Shown one piece after another: positions 1-6,416 of a DNA stretch of 7,385 nucleotides. This stretch comes from SHYQ01 sp041674525 (GTDB lineage: Bacteria; Chloroflexota; Dehalococcoidia; UBA2979). Under the pieces are notes generated by a model. It worked only from the letters and a program-made list of their open reading frames with translations. It made no database searches and was not told the origin of the DNA. Where the stretch lies: the NCBI GenBank assembly GCA_041674525.1, contig JBAYVN010000091.1, positions 1-7,385 on the forward strand. Direction: 5' to 3'. Made by a program: the position numbers and the translations under genes. Within the stretch, counting starts at the first letter, position 1; each line of letters begins with the position of its first letter.

Positions 1-438
1 CGTCACCGAGACGTGCTCCTCGCGCAGCACCTGCAGGATCTCCGCCGTGGGACCGGAGTTCGCCGCGCAGTCGAACGTGAACGCCACCTCCCGCCGCGTG
101 GGCGTCCCGCGCTCGATCTCCACGATCCCGCGCGGAGCGGCGAGGAGCGCCGCGGGGCCCGACGTGGCGGCCAGGGCCGGTGTGGACGTGGGCACGAGCG
201 TGGGTGTGGGCATCGACGTCCCAGTCGAAGTGGGCGTGGGCTCGGGTGCCGGCACCGCAGGTGCGGGCGTGGCAGCCGCTGGCCCCGGTGCCTGCTCGAC
301 CCCCGGCGCCGAGCGAGCGGCCGACGAGCAGGCGCCGAACGCGAGCACGGCCACCAGCGCGCCGCCCGTCGCGAGGAGACGGGCGGCCCCGGGGCGGAGC
401 GATCGTTGGTCGCGTTGCATGGGCTTCGAGTATCCCAT
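1..438 (-). CDS. Lipoprotein with polysaccharide deacetylase (NodB) domain, 3' end cut off
   Basis: The 146 visible codons run in frame to base 1, so the C-terminal part is missing. Residues 1-36 look like a lipoprotein signal peptide: a basic start with several Arg, then a hydrophobic stretch ending AVLAFGAC, with C37 as the lipidated cysteine. Residues 38-95 are a low-complexity Ala/Pro/Thr linker, as in surface proteins that hold a domain away from the membrane. At 117-146 the NodB fold begins with EVAFTFDCAANSGPTAEILQ, the first deacetylase motif (TFD, D123). Family members are metal-dependent and remove acetyl groups from peptidoglycan, chitin or other polysaccharides outside the membrane. 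The second Asp of the usual TFDD is Cys124, as in divergent TFDxG-type branches, so the substrate cannot be named. I chose ATG at 438 because a GAGG lies 10 bases upstream; ATG at 420 is an alternative. It is divergent from the ECF sigma operon. Confidence 0.82.
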   Translation of the reverse strand, partial: MGYSKPMQRDQRSLRPGAARLLATGGALVAVLAFGACSSAARSAPGVEQAPGPAAATPAPAVPAPEPTPTSTGTSMPTPTLVPTSTPALAATSGPAALLAAPRGIVEIERGTPTRREVAFTFDCAANSGPTAEILQVLREEHVSVT

Positions 439-489
439 GTTGCGCCCGCCTCGCACGGGGTGCGGGGCGGGCCGGGCGTTCCTCCGGGG

Positions 490-502
490 CGTGTGGCACA
501 CG
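490..502. repeat. Short inverted repeat in the divergent spacer
   Basis: CGTGTG and CACACG are separated by one base and abut the left edge of the 18-bp tandem array. It could be an operator half-site pair or chance in GC-rich DNA. Nothing in the window identifies a cognate regulator. Confidence 0.3.
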
Positions 503-562
503 TCGCGCGTGTCCGAACCGTCGCGCGTGTCCGAACCGTCGCGCGTGTCCGAACCGTCGCGC
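502..562. repeat. 18-bp tandem repeat, three identical copies plus a 7-bp partial
   Basis: The unit GTCGCGCGTGTCCGAACC occurs at 502-519, 520-537 and 538-555 without a mismatch, followed by GTCGCGC at 556-562. It lies in the spacer between the divergent deacetylase and sigma genes, not inside a convincing gene. Each unit carries GAACC and, across the unit junction, CGTC. The end of one GAACC and the CGTC starting one unit later are 17 bases apart, close to the spacing of ECF -35 (GGAAC-like) and -10 (CGTC-like) elements. Repeat identity is read directly; any regulatory role is inference. The unit is six codons long, so the plus strand stays open through it (repeated SRVSEP), but I regard this as incidental. 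Confidence 0.95.
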
Positions 563-583
563 CGGGGAGCGGAACCCGGCGCG

Positions 584-610
584 GGAAACCGCTCACCTCG
601 CGCGAACGTA
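584..610 (+). promoter_or_regulatory. Candidate ECF-type promoter of the sigma/anti-sigma operon
   Basis: GGAAAC at 584-589 and CGTA at 607-610 are separated by 17 bases. This resembles group IV sigma promoters, which have a GGAAC or TGAAAC -35 box and a CGTC or CGTA -10 box about 16-17 bases apart. Transcription would start near 616-618, giving a leader of about 62 bases before the ATG at 680. ECF operons are often autoregulated, which fits the position. In DNA this GC-rich such short boxes occur by chance, so this is only a candidate. Confidence 0.35.
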
Positions 611-679
611 CCGTCTGTGCCGCGTCACGAAGGTGGCGTCGCGGGGGATGCCACGCGGGCGCAGGATGATCCGAAGCGA

Positions 680-1270
680 ATGCCCGTGCGAGATAGTGAT
701 GATGGACACGCCGCACTCTCCGACATCGCGATCCGGCTGCGCGAGGGCGACGCGCGTGCCCTGGGTGAGTTGTACGACGCGGTCGGGCCGCGGGCGTTCG
801 CGCTCGCGCGGCGCGTCCTGGGCGACGCCGCCGCCGCCGAGGACGCGGTGCACGAGGCATTCACGCAGCTCTGGGAGCGGGCCCCGAGCCTGGAGCCGGT
901 CGGTAGAATCGATTCGCTGATCATGACCATGGTGCACCGGCGTGCTGTGGACGCCGTGCGCCGCCGTCGAGGTACGCGCGTGTCACTCGCGGAAAGCGGC
1001 CTCCTGGCGCAGATCGACGAGCGGGCCGAAGCCGCGCTCGATGAGGTCGTGAACGCGATCTCGGAAGCCACGCTGCGCGCGCGGCTGCAGTCCGTGCTCT
1101 CCTCGATGCCCGACGAGCAACGGCTGGTGGTGCGGGGCGTCTACTTCGAGTCGCTGACGCTGCGTGAGATCGCGGAGCGCCACGAGATCCCCCTGGGCAC
1201 GGCGAAGAGCCGCCTGCGGCTGGCGATGGCGCGGCTCGGCGACGCGATGCGGGCCGAGGTGCAGCGATGA
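680..1270 (+). CDS. ECF-family RNA polymerase sigma factor (group IV sigma-70)
   Basis: The 196-residue protein has the size and two-domain layout of an ECF sigma factor. Region 2 spans about 18-97, from RLREGDARALGELYDAVGPR through AEDAVHEAFTQLWERA to the basic MTMVHRRAVDAVRRRRG segment that melts and contacts the -10 element. A linker follows at about 98-132. Region 4 spans about 134-190, with the helix-turn-helix LTLREIAERHEIPLGTAKSR (159-178) for the -35 box. There is no region 1 or 3. It directs RNA polymerase to a small regulon and is expected to be held inactive by the anti-sigma encoded next, whose ATG overlaps this stop (ATGA, 1267-1270). The ATG at 680 starts just before region 2. 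Its upstream Shine-Dalgarno is weak (GAAG at 673-676, spacer 3, or AGGAT further away). The partner's RskA-like domain suggests a SigK-like class, but I do not assign a symbol. Confidence 0.92.
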   Translation: MPVRDSDDGHAALSDIAIRLREGDARALGELYDAVGPRAFALARRVLGDAAAAEDAVHEAFTQLWERAPSLEPVGRIDSLIMTMVHRRAVDAVRRRRGTRVSLAESGLLAQIDERAEAALDEVVNAISEATLRARLQSVLSSMPDEQRLVVRGVYFESLTLREIAERHEIPLGTAKSRLRLAMARLGDAMRAEVQR

Positions 1271-2100
1271 CCTGCAACGAAGTCCAGGACATCCTTTCCG
1301 GGTACATGCTGGACGCGCTCGACCCGCAGGAGATGGGCGACGTGGAAGTGCACCTCGCCGTGTGCCGCGAGCACGACGACGATCTCGTGCACCTGCGCGC
1401 GACGAGCATGGCGCTCGCCCTGCTGGACGAGGCCGCGCACCCCTCGGCGCACCTGCGCGCACGCGTGCTCGCCGCCGCCGGCCCCACCGCCGTCCCCCGC
1501 CCCGCGCCCCTCGAGGACCTCGACGACGTGGACGAGGCGGACGATGTCGACGATGACATAGACGACGACATCGCGGACGACTTTGAGGACGACGCCGACG
1601 ATGCAGACGGCCTCGATAGCGACAGCGATGCCGGCGCGCGCACGCCGCGCCTCGACGGGCGGCCCCGCAGCCGCGGGCCGCTCGCGCTGCCGTGGTGGTT
1701 CGCGGGAATCGCCGCCGCGATCGCGCTGGTGATGTTCGGCGCGGGCTGGTACGCGGGCCTGCGCAGCGCGCCGCCGCCACAGACCACCGTGCGCTACTCC
1801 TTCGAGATGCGCGGCGCCGACGGCCAGCTGGTGCGCTTCGCCGGCATCGAGGGCAGCGAACGCGTGACCGTGACGATGGACGGCCTGAAGGCCGCGCCGG
1901 AGGGCCGCCAGTACCAGGTGTGGGCGATCCGCGACGGCACGTGGGTCAGCCTCGGCTCGTGCAACACGAACACGAAGGGCTGGTGGAAGGGCGACTTCGA
2001 GTTCCGCCTGCAGCGCGGCGAGGAGGTCGCACTCACCGTGGAGCCCAGCGGCGGCAGCCCGAAGCCCTCGTCCCCCTCGATCCTCCGCACGAAGTTCTAG
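1267..2100 (+). CDS. Transmembrane anti-sigma factor with RskA-type C-terminal domain
   Basis: This 277-residue protein is the partner of the ECF sigma factor. Residues 1-45 form an anti-sigma domain of the zinc-binding (ZAS) kind: C3, H29, C33 and H36, where the usual pattern is C...HxxxCxxC, so His replaces the last Cys. Residues 83-121 are a very acidic linker (25 Asp/Glu of 39). Residues 143-165 are one membrane helix (WWFAGIAAAIALVMFGAGWY). Residues 166-277 form the outer RskA-like domain, recognised by EGRQYQVWAIRDGTWVSLGS and EEVALTVEPSGGSPKPSSPS. The N-terminal domain should bind the sigma in the cytoplasm. Known members of this group are inactivated by stepwise proteolysis when the outer domain senses a signal. 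A GAGGTG at 1256-1261, five bases before the ATG, and the ATGA overlap indicate translational coupling. It converges on the nuclease-like gene, 14 bp away, and I see no terminator hairpin with a T-run between them. Confidence 0.9.
   Translation: MTCNEVQDILSGYMLDALDPQEMGDVEVHLAVCREHDDDLVHLRATSMALALLDEAAHPSAHLRARVLAAAGPTAVPRPAPLEDLDDVDEADDVDDDIDDDIADDFEDDADDADGLDSDSDAGARTPRLDGRPRSRGPLALPWWFAGIAAAIALVMFGAGWYAGLRSAPPPQTTVRYSFEMRGADGQLVRFAGIEGSERVTVTMDGLKAAPEGRQYQVWAIRDGTWVSLGSCNTNTKGWWKGDFEFRLQRGEEVALTVEPSGGSPKPSSPSILRTKF
1513..1629 (+). other. Low-complexity Asp-rich coding segment
   Basis: This codes for residues 83-121 of the anti-sigma factor, made largely of GAC/GAT/GAG codons (DDVDDDIDDDIADDFEDDAD at its core). 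It lies between the sigma-binding domain and the membrane helix, so it should be cytoplasmic. The repeated GAC codons could make its length variable by replication slippage. Confidence 0.9.
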
Positions 2101-2114
2101 GCGACGCGCACCGA

Positions 2115-2888
2115 CTACAGGTCCGGACGGATCACGTTACTCAGCAGGCCGAGAAGTTCGGCGCTCTCCACCCGATGCCCGCTGGCGCGGCGGAGCTCGC
2201 GACGTACCGCGTCCACCACCGGGGCGCTGCGCAACACCGTGGCAAGCGCCTTCGGCGATGTCGCGCTGCGTGCCTTCCAGAGATCATCGATGAGGTGACG
2301 CTTCAGGGCCTCGCGAGTGATGTAGAACAGATCGCCAGTCTTCTGCGCGGGCGTAGCCGGCCCCAGCAGGTCAACTTCGATCGTGAGATCGATCGAGACC
2401 GGCAGCCCCCCGGTGATGTGCCAGACCTGCCACACCGCGCCATTCGTGAGGAACATCCATTCAACGCCCTCATTCACCGCATAGGACTCCACCTGCCTGA
2501 GGTGACGTGCGTTCAGCTTCGTCGTGACGCGCTTCACCTCGATGAAGGCAATGAGATCGCGGTCGATCCTGACTCCATAGTCAGCGAACTCACCGCGCAC
2601 GGCGTACTCGGTGGTCAGGTCGGCGAACTTGTCGAATCCGAGTCCGTCACAAAGGAAGTCGGTAATCAGCAGGCGCGTGTCACCCTCGTTCGCGTCGCGC
2701 TGGTGGAGCTCGGCCAGGGGCCTGGAGAACCGCTGAATCGCTGCTCGCAGCCGCGCACGGGCGTCCGCTTCCCACTTCGGAGGGCCGGACGGTGTCTTGC
2801 GAGGCGCCCTGGACCTGTCGGCGGGGGCAGCGGCCTGCGGCGGCGCCAGACTGGTGGGTTCTGAGGGAACCGACTCACTGTCGGGCAT
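2115..2888 (-). CDS. Stand-alone HsdR-N-like PD-(D/E)XK nuclease-domain protein
   Basis: This is a 257-residue protein with a Pro/Ala/Ser-rich, probably disordered N-terminus (1-37). The central domain (about 68-160) resembles the N-terminal nuclease domain of type I restriction R subunits (HSDR_N-like). It has ADYGVRIDRDLIAFIEVKR with D103, E117 and K119 as the PD-(D/E)XK residues, then QVESY (Q132, Y136) matching the QxxxY motif, then the strand FLTNGAVWQVWHI. The C-terminal 85 residues have no motif I recognise. There is no helicase, methylase or specificity subunit nearby, so it is not a full restriction system; its substrate and role are unknown. I chose ATG at 2888, not the in-frame ATG at 2906, because GGAGG (2894-2898) sits five bases upstream. 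Sampled 60-base lines give about 58-63% GC, against about 67-75% in dnaE2, hinting at horizontal transfer. It lies 96 bp downstream of dnaE2 on the same strand. Confidence 0.82.
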   Translation of the reverse strand: MPDSESVPSEPTSLAPPQAAAPADRSRAPRKTPSGPPKWEADARARLRAAIQRFSRPLAELHQRDANEGDTRLLITDFLCDGLGFDKFADLTTEYAVRGEFADYGVRIDRDLIAFIEVKRVTTKLNARHLRQVESYAVNEGVEWMFLTNGAVWQVWHITGGLPVSIDLTIEVDLLGPATPAQKTGDLFYITREALKRHLIDDLWKARSATSPKALATVLRSAPVVDAVRRELRRASGHRVESAELLGLLSNVIRPDL

Positions 2889-2893
2889 GTTGG

Positions 2894-2898
2894 CCTCC
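2894..2898 (-). promoter_or_regulatory. Shine-Dalgarno GGAGG of the nuclease-like gene
   Basis: On the minus strand GGAGG is followed by CCAAC and then ATG at 2888. This five-base spacing decides the start codon over the in-frame ATG at 2906. Four of its bases lie in the right arm of the inverted repeat described separately. Confidence 0.75.
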
Positions 2899-2929
2899 AG
2901 TCTCATCGCACGTGCGATCTAGACTGGAG
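2895..2929 (-). promoter_or_regulatory. 35-bp near-perfect inverted repeat covering the ribosome binding site
   Basis: Outer arms CTCCAGTCT (2895-2903) and AGACTGGAG (2921-2929) pair over 9 bp. Inner arms ATCGCAC (2905-2911) and GTGCGAT (2912-2918) form a perfect 14-bp palindrome. Between them is only a 1-by-2-base mismatch (2904 against 2919-2920). In the minus-strand transcript it would fold into a strong hairpin that buries GGAG of the Shine-Dalgarno and the upstream AUG. No U-run follows, so it is a poor intrinsic terminator for dnaE2. As DNA it could equally be a dimeric operator. A TATGCT box (2928-2933, minus strand) lies at its upstream edge without a good -35 partner. The rest of the dnaE2-to-nuclease spacer (2930-2984) shows nothing else I can support. 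Confidence 0.7.
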
Positions 2930-2984
2930 CATACACCTGCGCGTGGACCGGTAGCGGCCGCAAGAACGCCCTCGACCGCGCGCC

Positions 2985-5900
2985 CTATCCCCACGACTTG
3001 CCGGAGGGCATCGCGAGGACCTCGGAGGGGAGGAACTCCGTGACGCGGTCGGCGACCAGGGTGCGCTGCTCCCCCGCGCGCGCCTCCAGCACGCCGTGCA
3101 CGCGCACGAAGGGGGCGGTGCGCACGGCCTCGCGGTCGCGCTCCACCTGCTCGCGGCTGACCAGCACGTTCACCATGCCGAACTCGTCCTCCAGCAGCAG
3201 GAAGATGACCCCCTTCGCGGTGAGCGGCTGCTGGCGGCAGACCACCAGGCCCGCCACCTCCACGTGGCGGCCACCGGGCATGGCGCGCAGGTGGCGGCTG
3301 GAGAGCACGCCCTCGCCCAGCGCGGGGCGCAGGAACTGCATCGGGTGGCTGTCCGGCGACAGGCGCAGCAGCGCGTAGTCCGCGCCCATGCGCTGGTACG
3401 CGGTGAAGTCCGCCAGGCGCACCTCGTCCTGCACCGTGGGCAGGTCCAGGCGCAGCTGGCGATCGCGCGGACGGCGCAGCTCGGACTGCTGGAAGCCGCC
3501 CGCGAACAGGCCGATCTGCCAGATCAGCTCGCGGCGGTTCAGGCCCAGCGCATCGAACGCACCCACCTGGATCAGGTGCGTGGTCGCCTCGCGGCCCAGG
3601 CCCGTGCGCTGCACAAAGTCGAACAGCGAGCGGAACGCGCTGCCGCGCGTGCGCTCCTCCTGCACGCGCATCGCGCCCGCCGCGCCCACGCCCTTCACGT
3701 AGCCCAGGCCCACGCGGATCGCACCGCGCTCGCCGCCCTCCACGGGGGTGGTCTCCTCCACGGTGCAGGCGGCGCCGCTGGTGTTGATGTCGGGGCGCCG
3801 CACGGCCACGCCGTGGCGCAGCGCGTCCTTCGTCAGCACGTGAGGCGGGTAGAAGCCCATCGGCTGCTCGTTCAGCAGCGCGCACACGTACTCCGGCGTG
3901 AAGTAGTGGCGCAGCCACGTGGACTGGTACGCGAGCAGCGCGAAGGCGGCGCCATGCGACTTCGGGAAGCCGAATTCCGCGAAGCCCATGAGGTTCTGGA
4001 ACACGCTCTCCGCCACATCCTGCGGCACGCCGCGATCCGCCGCGCCCGCCATGAACTGCGCGCGGTAGCCCTCCATCACCTCGCGCGATCGCCTGCGGCT
4101 CATCGCGCGGCGGAAGCGCTCCGCCTCGCCGGAGGTGAAGCCGCCCATCGCACGCGCCACCTGCAGCACCTGGTCCTGGAACAGCACCACGCCGAGGGTT
4201 TCCTCCAGCGCCTCGCGCACGCACTCGTGCGGCACCTCCACCACGTAGCGCGGATCGCGGCGCTGCCGCTCGCGGCGGCGCACGTAGGGGTTGACCGCGC
4301 CGCCGACGATCGGTCCTGGCCGTACGATGGAGACCTGCACCGCGAGATCATCGATGTTCCTCGGCTGCGTGCGCGGCAGCATGGCGATCTGCGCACGCGA
4401 CTCGATCTGGAACACGCCCACCGTGTCGCCGCGGCAGATCGCGTCGTACACATCCGTGTCCTCGAAGTCGATGCGCGAGAGATCGACGACACGGTCGCGG
4501 TGCCGCTCCACGAGATCCACGGCCTCCTCGACGACGGAGAGCATGCCGAGGCCGAGGAAGTCGATCTTCACCATGCGCGCGTCGTCCACGCTGTCCTTGT
4601 CCCAGTGGCACAGGTAGCGGTTGGGCCACGCGGCGGGCTGGCAGGGCACGCAGTCGATCAGCGGATCGGAGGAGATCACCATCCCGCCCACGTGCTGCGA
4701 CATGTGTCGAGGGAATCCGGAGAGCTGTGCGGAGATCTCGGCGAGCTCGCGCCAGCCCCGTGCCTCCGCGCGATCCGCGGTACCCGGGTAGCGCTGGAGC
4801 TCCTCCGCCACGCCGTCCGCGTGCGAGTAATGCCCCGCGCGCTTCGCGAGGCGATCGAGCTCCGTCTCGGGCAGCCCCAGCGCCTTGCCCACATCGCGGA
4901 TCGCGCTGCGCATCCGGAACGTCGGGAAGATCGCGACCAGCGCAGCGTGATCGCGTCCCCAGCGCTCGTACACGCGCTCGATCAGCGCCGCGCGGATGTC
5001 GCGCGGGAAGTCGAGATCGATGTCCGGCAGCGAGTGCATGGTGTCGTTCAGGAAGCGATCGATGCGCAGCCGCGCGCGCAGCGGATCGATGTGCGACAGG
5101 CCGATGAGATAGCAGATGATCGAGGAGACGGACGACCCGCGCCCGCGCCCCGGCGGCAGCCCCGTCACGCTGCGAGCGCGGCTTGGCCCGCGCACCTCGC
5201 GCGCGACCTCCTCGGCCAACCGGAACACCTCGTGGTAGACCAGGAAGAAGCCGGCCAGGTCGTGCATCGCGACCAGCCGCAGCTCGCTGGCGAGGCGCTC
5301 CCCGGCGGCGGGCTGCTCGTGTGAGCGGTACTTCATCGCCATGCGATCGCGGCAGATGCGCTCCAGCTCCTCCAGCGGCGTGCGCCCGCCCTCGATCGGT
5401 GGCGAGGGGAGGCGATAGCCCAGGTCCTCGGTCGGATCGAATATGCAGCGGCGCGCGATGCGCACGGAGTTCGCCGCCGCCTCCGGGTGGTACTGCGCGA
5501 ACCGGCGCGCCTGCACCTCCGGCGTGCGCAGGTAGAACTCCGCGTTTGCGCGGCGCTCGCGATGCGACTCGTCCAGCGTCTTGCGATGCCGGATCGACAC
5601 CAGCACGTCCTGCAGCCGGTGGCGATCGCGCTCGTGGTAGTGCACGTCGCCCGTGCCGACCACGCCGGCGCCGAGGCGATCCGCCAGCGCGACGAGCGCG
5701 CGGTTGCGCGGCCGGTCACCGAAGACAAGGTTGTCCTGCAGCTCCACGAACACGCTCTCGCGCCCGAACCACGCGATGAGCCGCGCCAGCGCCTGCTTCG
5801 CCTCCGCCATGCGCGACTCCTGCGCCAGCCGCGGCACGAGCCCCTCGCGGCAGCCGGTGAGCACGATCAGCCCTCCGGCGTGCGCCGCGAGCGCGCTGAC

Positions 5901-6416
5901 CGGCACCACGGGATCGAGGCGGCGCGCTTCGCGGCCCTCCTGCGTCTCCTCGTGCAGCCCGAACGCCATGCTGGAGAGACGGCACAGGTGCGCGTAGCCC
6001 TGCCGCGTCTCCGCCAGCAGCGTCAGGTGCGATCGCGTGCCGTCCGTCTCCGCGATCGTCAACTCCAGGCCGGTGATCGGCCGCAGTCCCGCCTCCTTCG
6101 CCGAGCGCGCGAACTCCATGCTGCCGTACATCGCATCGTGGTCGGTGAGCGCCAGCGCGCGGTGGCCCTGCCGCACCGACTCCATCAGCAGCTCATCGAT
6201 GCTCGACCCGCCGTCCAGCAGCGAGTAGTTGGAGTGCAGGTGCAGCTCCACGTACGGCACGCCGTCCAGCACGGACAGCGGGATCGCCTCCCCGGGCTCG
6301 CGCGCGGCCACCGAACGCGGCGTATCGTTCGCGACCGCAGCCTCCTGCGCACCGCGCCGCACCTCGAAGTGACCCCACGGCTCCATGTACCCCGGTCGAG
6401 ATTCGTGCGGCGTCAT
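2985..6416 (-). CDS. dnaE2: Error-prone DNA polymerase DnaE2 (C-family polymerase III alpha-like)
   Basis: The 1143-residue protein matches the length and order of DnaE2. The PHP domain (about 55-300) has ELHLHSNYSLLDGG (H59, H61, D68), TDHD (H93), GLEL (E118), H130, C189 and GDVH (D257, H259). The polymerase core has GRGSSVSS (425-432), LPDIDLDFP with D465 and D467, and KIDFLG with D619 as the third catalytic Asp. Further marks are MSQHVGGMVIS, VSIVRPGPIVGG and FGFPKSHGAAFALLAYQS. Helix-hairpin-helix motifs follow (GYVKGVG, about 905-960), then an OB domain (HVEVAGLVVCRQQPLTAKGV, 1051-1070). DnaE2 performs mutagenic translesion synthesis with ImuB after SOS induction. About 54 residues precede the usual N-terminus. 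The ATG at 6416 overlaps the upstream stop (ATGA) and has GAGGAG (6425-6430) eight bases before it, which supports this start over ATG at 6386. It is the third gene visible in an imuB-DUF6504-dnaE2 operon. Confidence 0.96.
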   Translation of the reverse strand: MTPHESRPGYMEPWGHFEVRRGAQEAAVANDTPRSVAAREPGEAIPLSVLDGVPYVELHLHSNYSLLDGGSSIDELLMESVRQGHRALALTDHDAMYGSMEFARSAKEAGLRPITGLELTIAETDGTRSHLTLLAETRQGYAHLCRLSSMAFGLHEETQEGREARRLDPVVPVSALAAHAGGLIVLTGCREGLVPRLAQESRMAEAKQALARLIAWFGRESVFVELQDNLVFGDRPRNRALVALADRLGAGVVGTGDVHYHERDRHRLQDVLVSIRHRKTLDESHRERRANAEFYLRTPEVQARRFAQYHPEAAANSVRIARRCIFDPTEDLGYRLPSPPIEGGRTPLEELERICRDRMAMKYRSHEQPAAGERLASELRLVAMHDLAGFFLVYHEVFRLAEEVAREVRGPSRARSVTGLPPGRGRGSSVSSIICYLIGLSHIDPLRARLRIDRFLNDTMHSLPDIDLDFPRDIRAALIERVYERWGRDHAALVAIFPTFRMRSAIRDVGKALGLPETELDRLAKRAGHYSHADGVAEELQRYPGTADRAEARGWRELAEISAQLSGFPRHMSQHVGGMVISSDPLIDCVPCQPAAWPNRYLCHWDKDSVDDARMVKIDFLGLGMLSVVEEAVDLVERHRDRVVDLSRIDFEDTDVYDAICRGDTVGVFQIESRAQIAMLPRTQPRNIDDLAVQVSIVRPGPIVGGAVNPYVRRRERQRRDPRYVVEVPHECVREALEETLGVVLFQDQVLQVARAMGGFTSGEAERFRRAMSRRRSREVMEGYRAQFMAGAADRGVPQDVAESVFQNLMGFAEFGFPKSHGAAFALLAYQSTWLRHYFTPEYVCALLNEQPMGFYPPHVLTKDALRHGVAVRRPDINTSGAACTVEETTPVEGGERGAIRVGLGYVKGVGAAGAMRVQEERTRGSAFRSLFDFVQRTGLGREATTHLIQVGAFDALGLNRRELIWQIGLFAGGFQQSELRRPRDRQLRLDLPTVQDEVRLADFTAYQRMGADYALLRLSPDSHPMQFLRPALGEGVLSSRHLRAMPGGRHVEVAGLVVCRQQPLTAKGVIFLLLEDEFGMVNVLVSREQVERDREAVRTAPFVRVHGVLEARAGEQRTLVADRVTEFLPSEVLAMPSGKSWG

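Noticed and set aside
502..562. CRISPR array
   Set aside because: The 18-bp units are directly adjacent with no spacers, and there are no cas genes.
47..679. N-terminal extension of the sigma factor back through the repeats and opposite the deacetylase
   Set aside because: The frame is open only because of GC bias. The added sequence is low complexity, overlaps the divergent lipoprotein gene, and the sigma region 2 begins just after ATG 680.
2889..2906. Start of the nuclease-like gene at ATG 2906
   Set aside because: It lies inside the hairpin and has no Shine-Dalgarno, whereas ATG 2888 has GGAGG at ideal spacing. It is possible as a leaderless alternative.
2895..2929. Intrinsic terminator of dnaE2
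   Set aside because: The stem is strong but no T-run follows on the minus strand; it runs straight into the ribosome binding site and ATG.
2954..2961. GCGGCCGC palindrome as an operator
   Set aside because: It is an 8-bp palindrome expected by chance in such GC-rich sequence, with nothing else to support it.
3096..5324. A 742-codon open frame on the plus strand opposite dnaE2
   Set aside because: It is an antisense shadow of the high-GC dnaE2 gene. Its translation is rich in Ala, Arg, His and Leu without domain motifs, whereas dnaE2 is fully recognisable.
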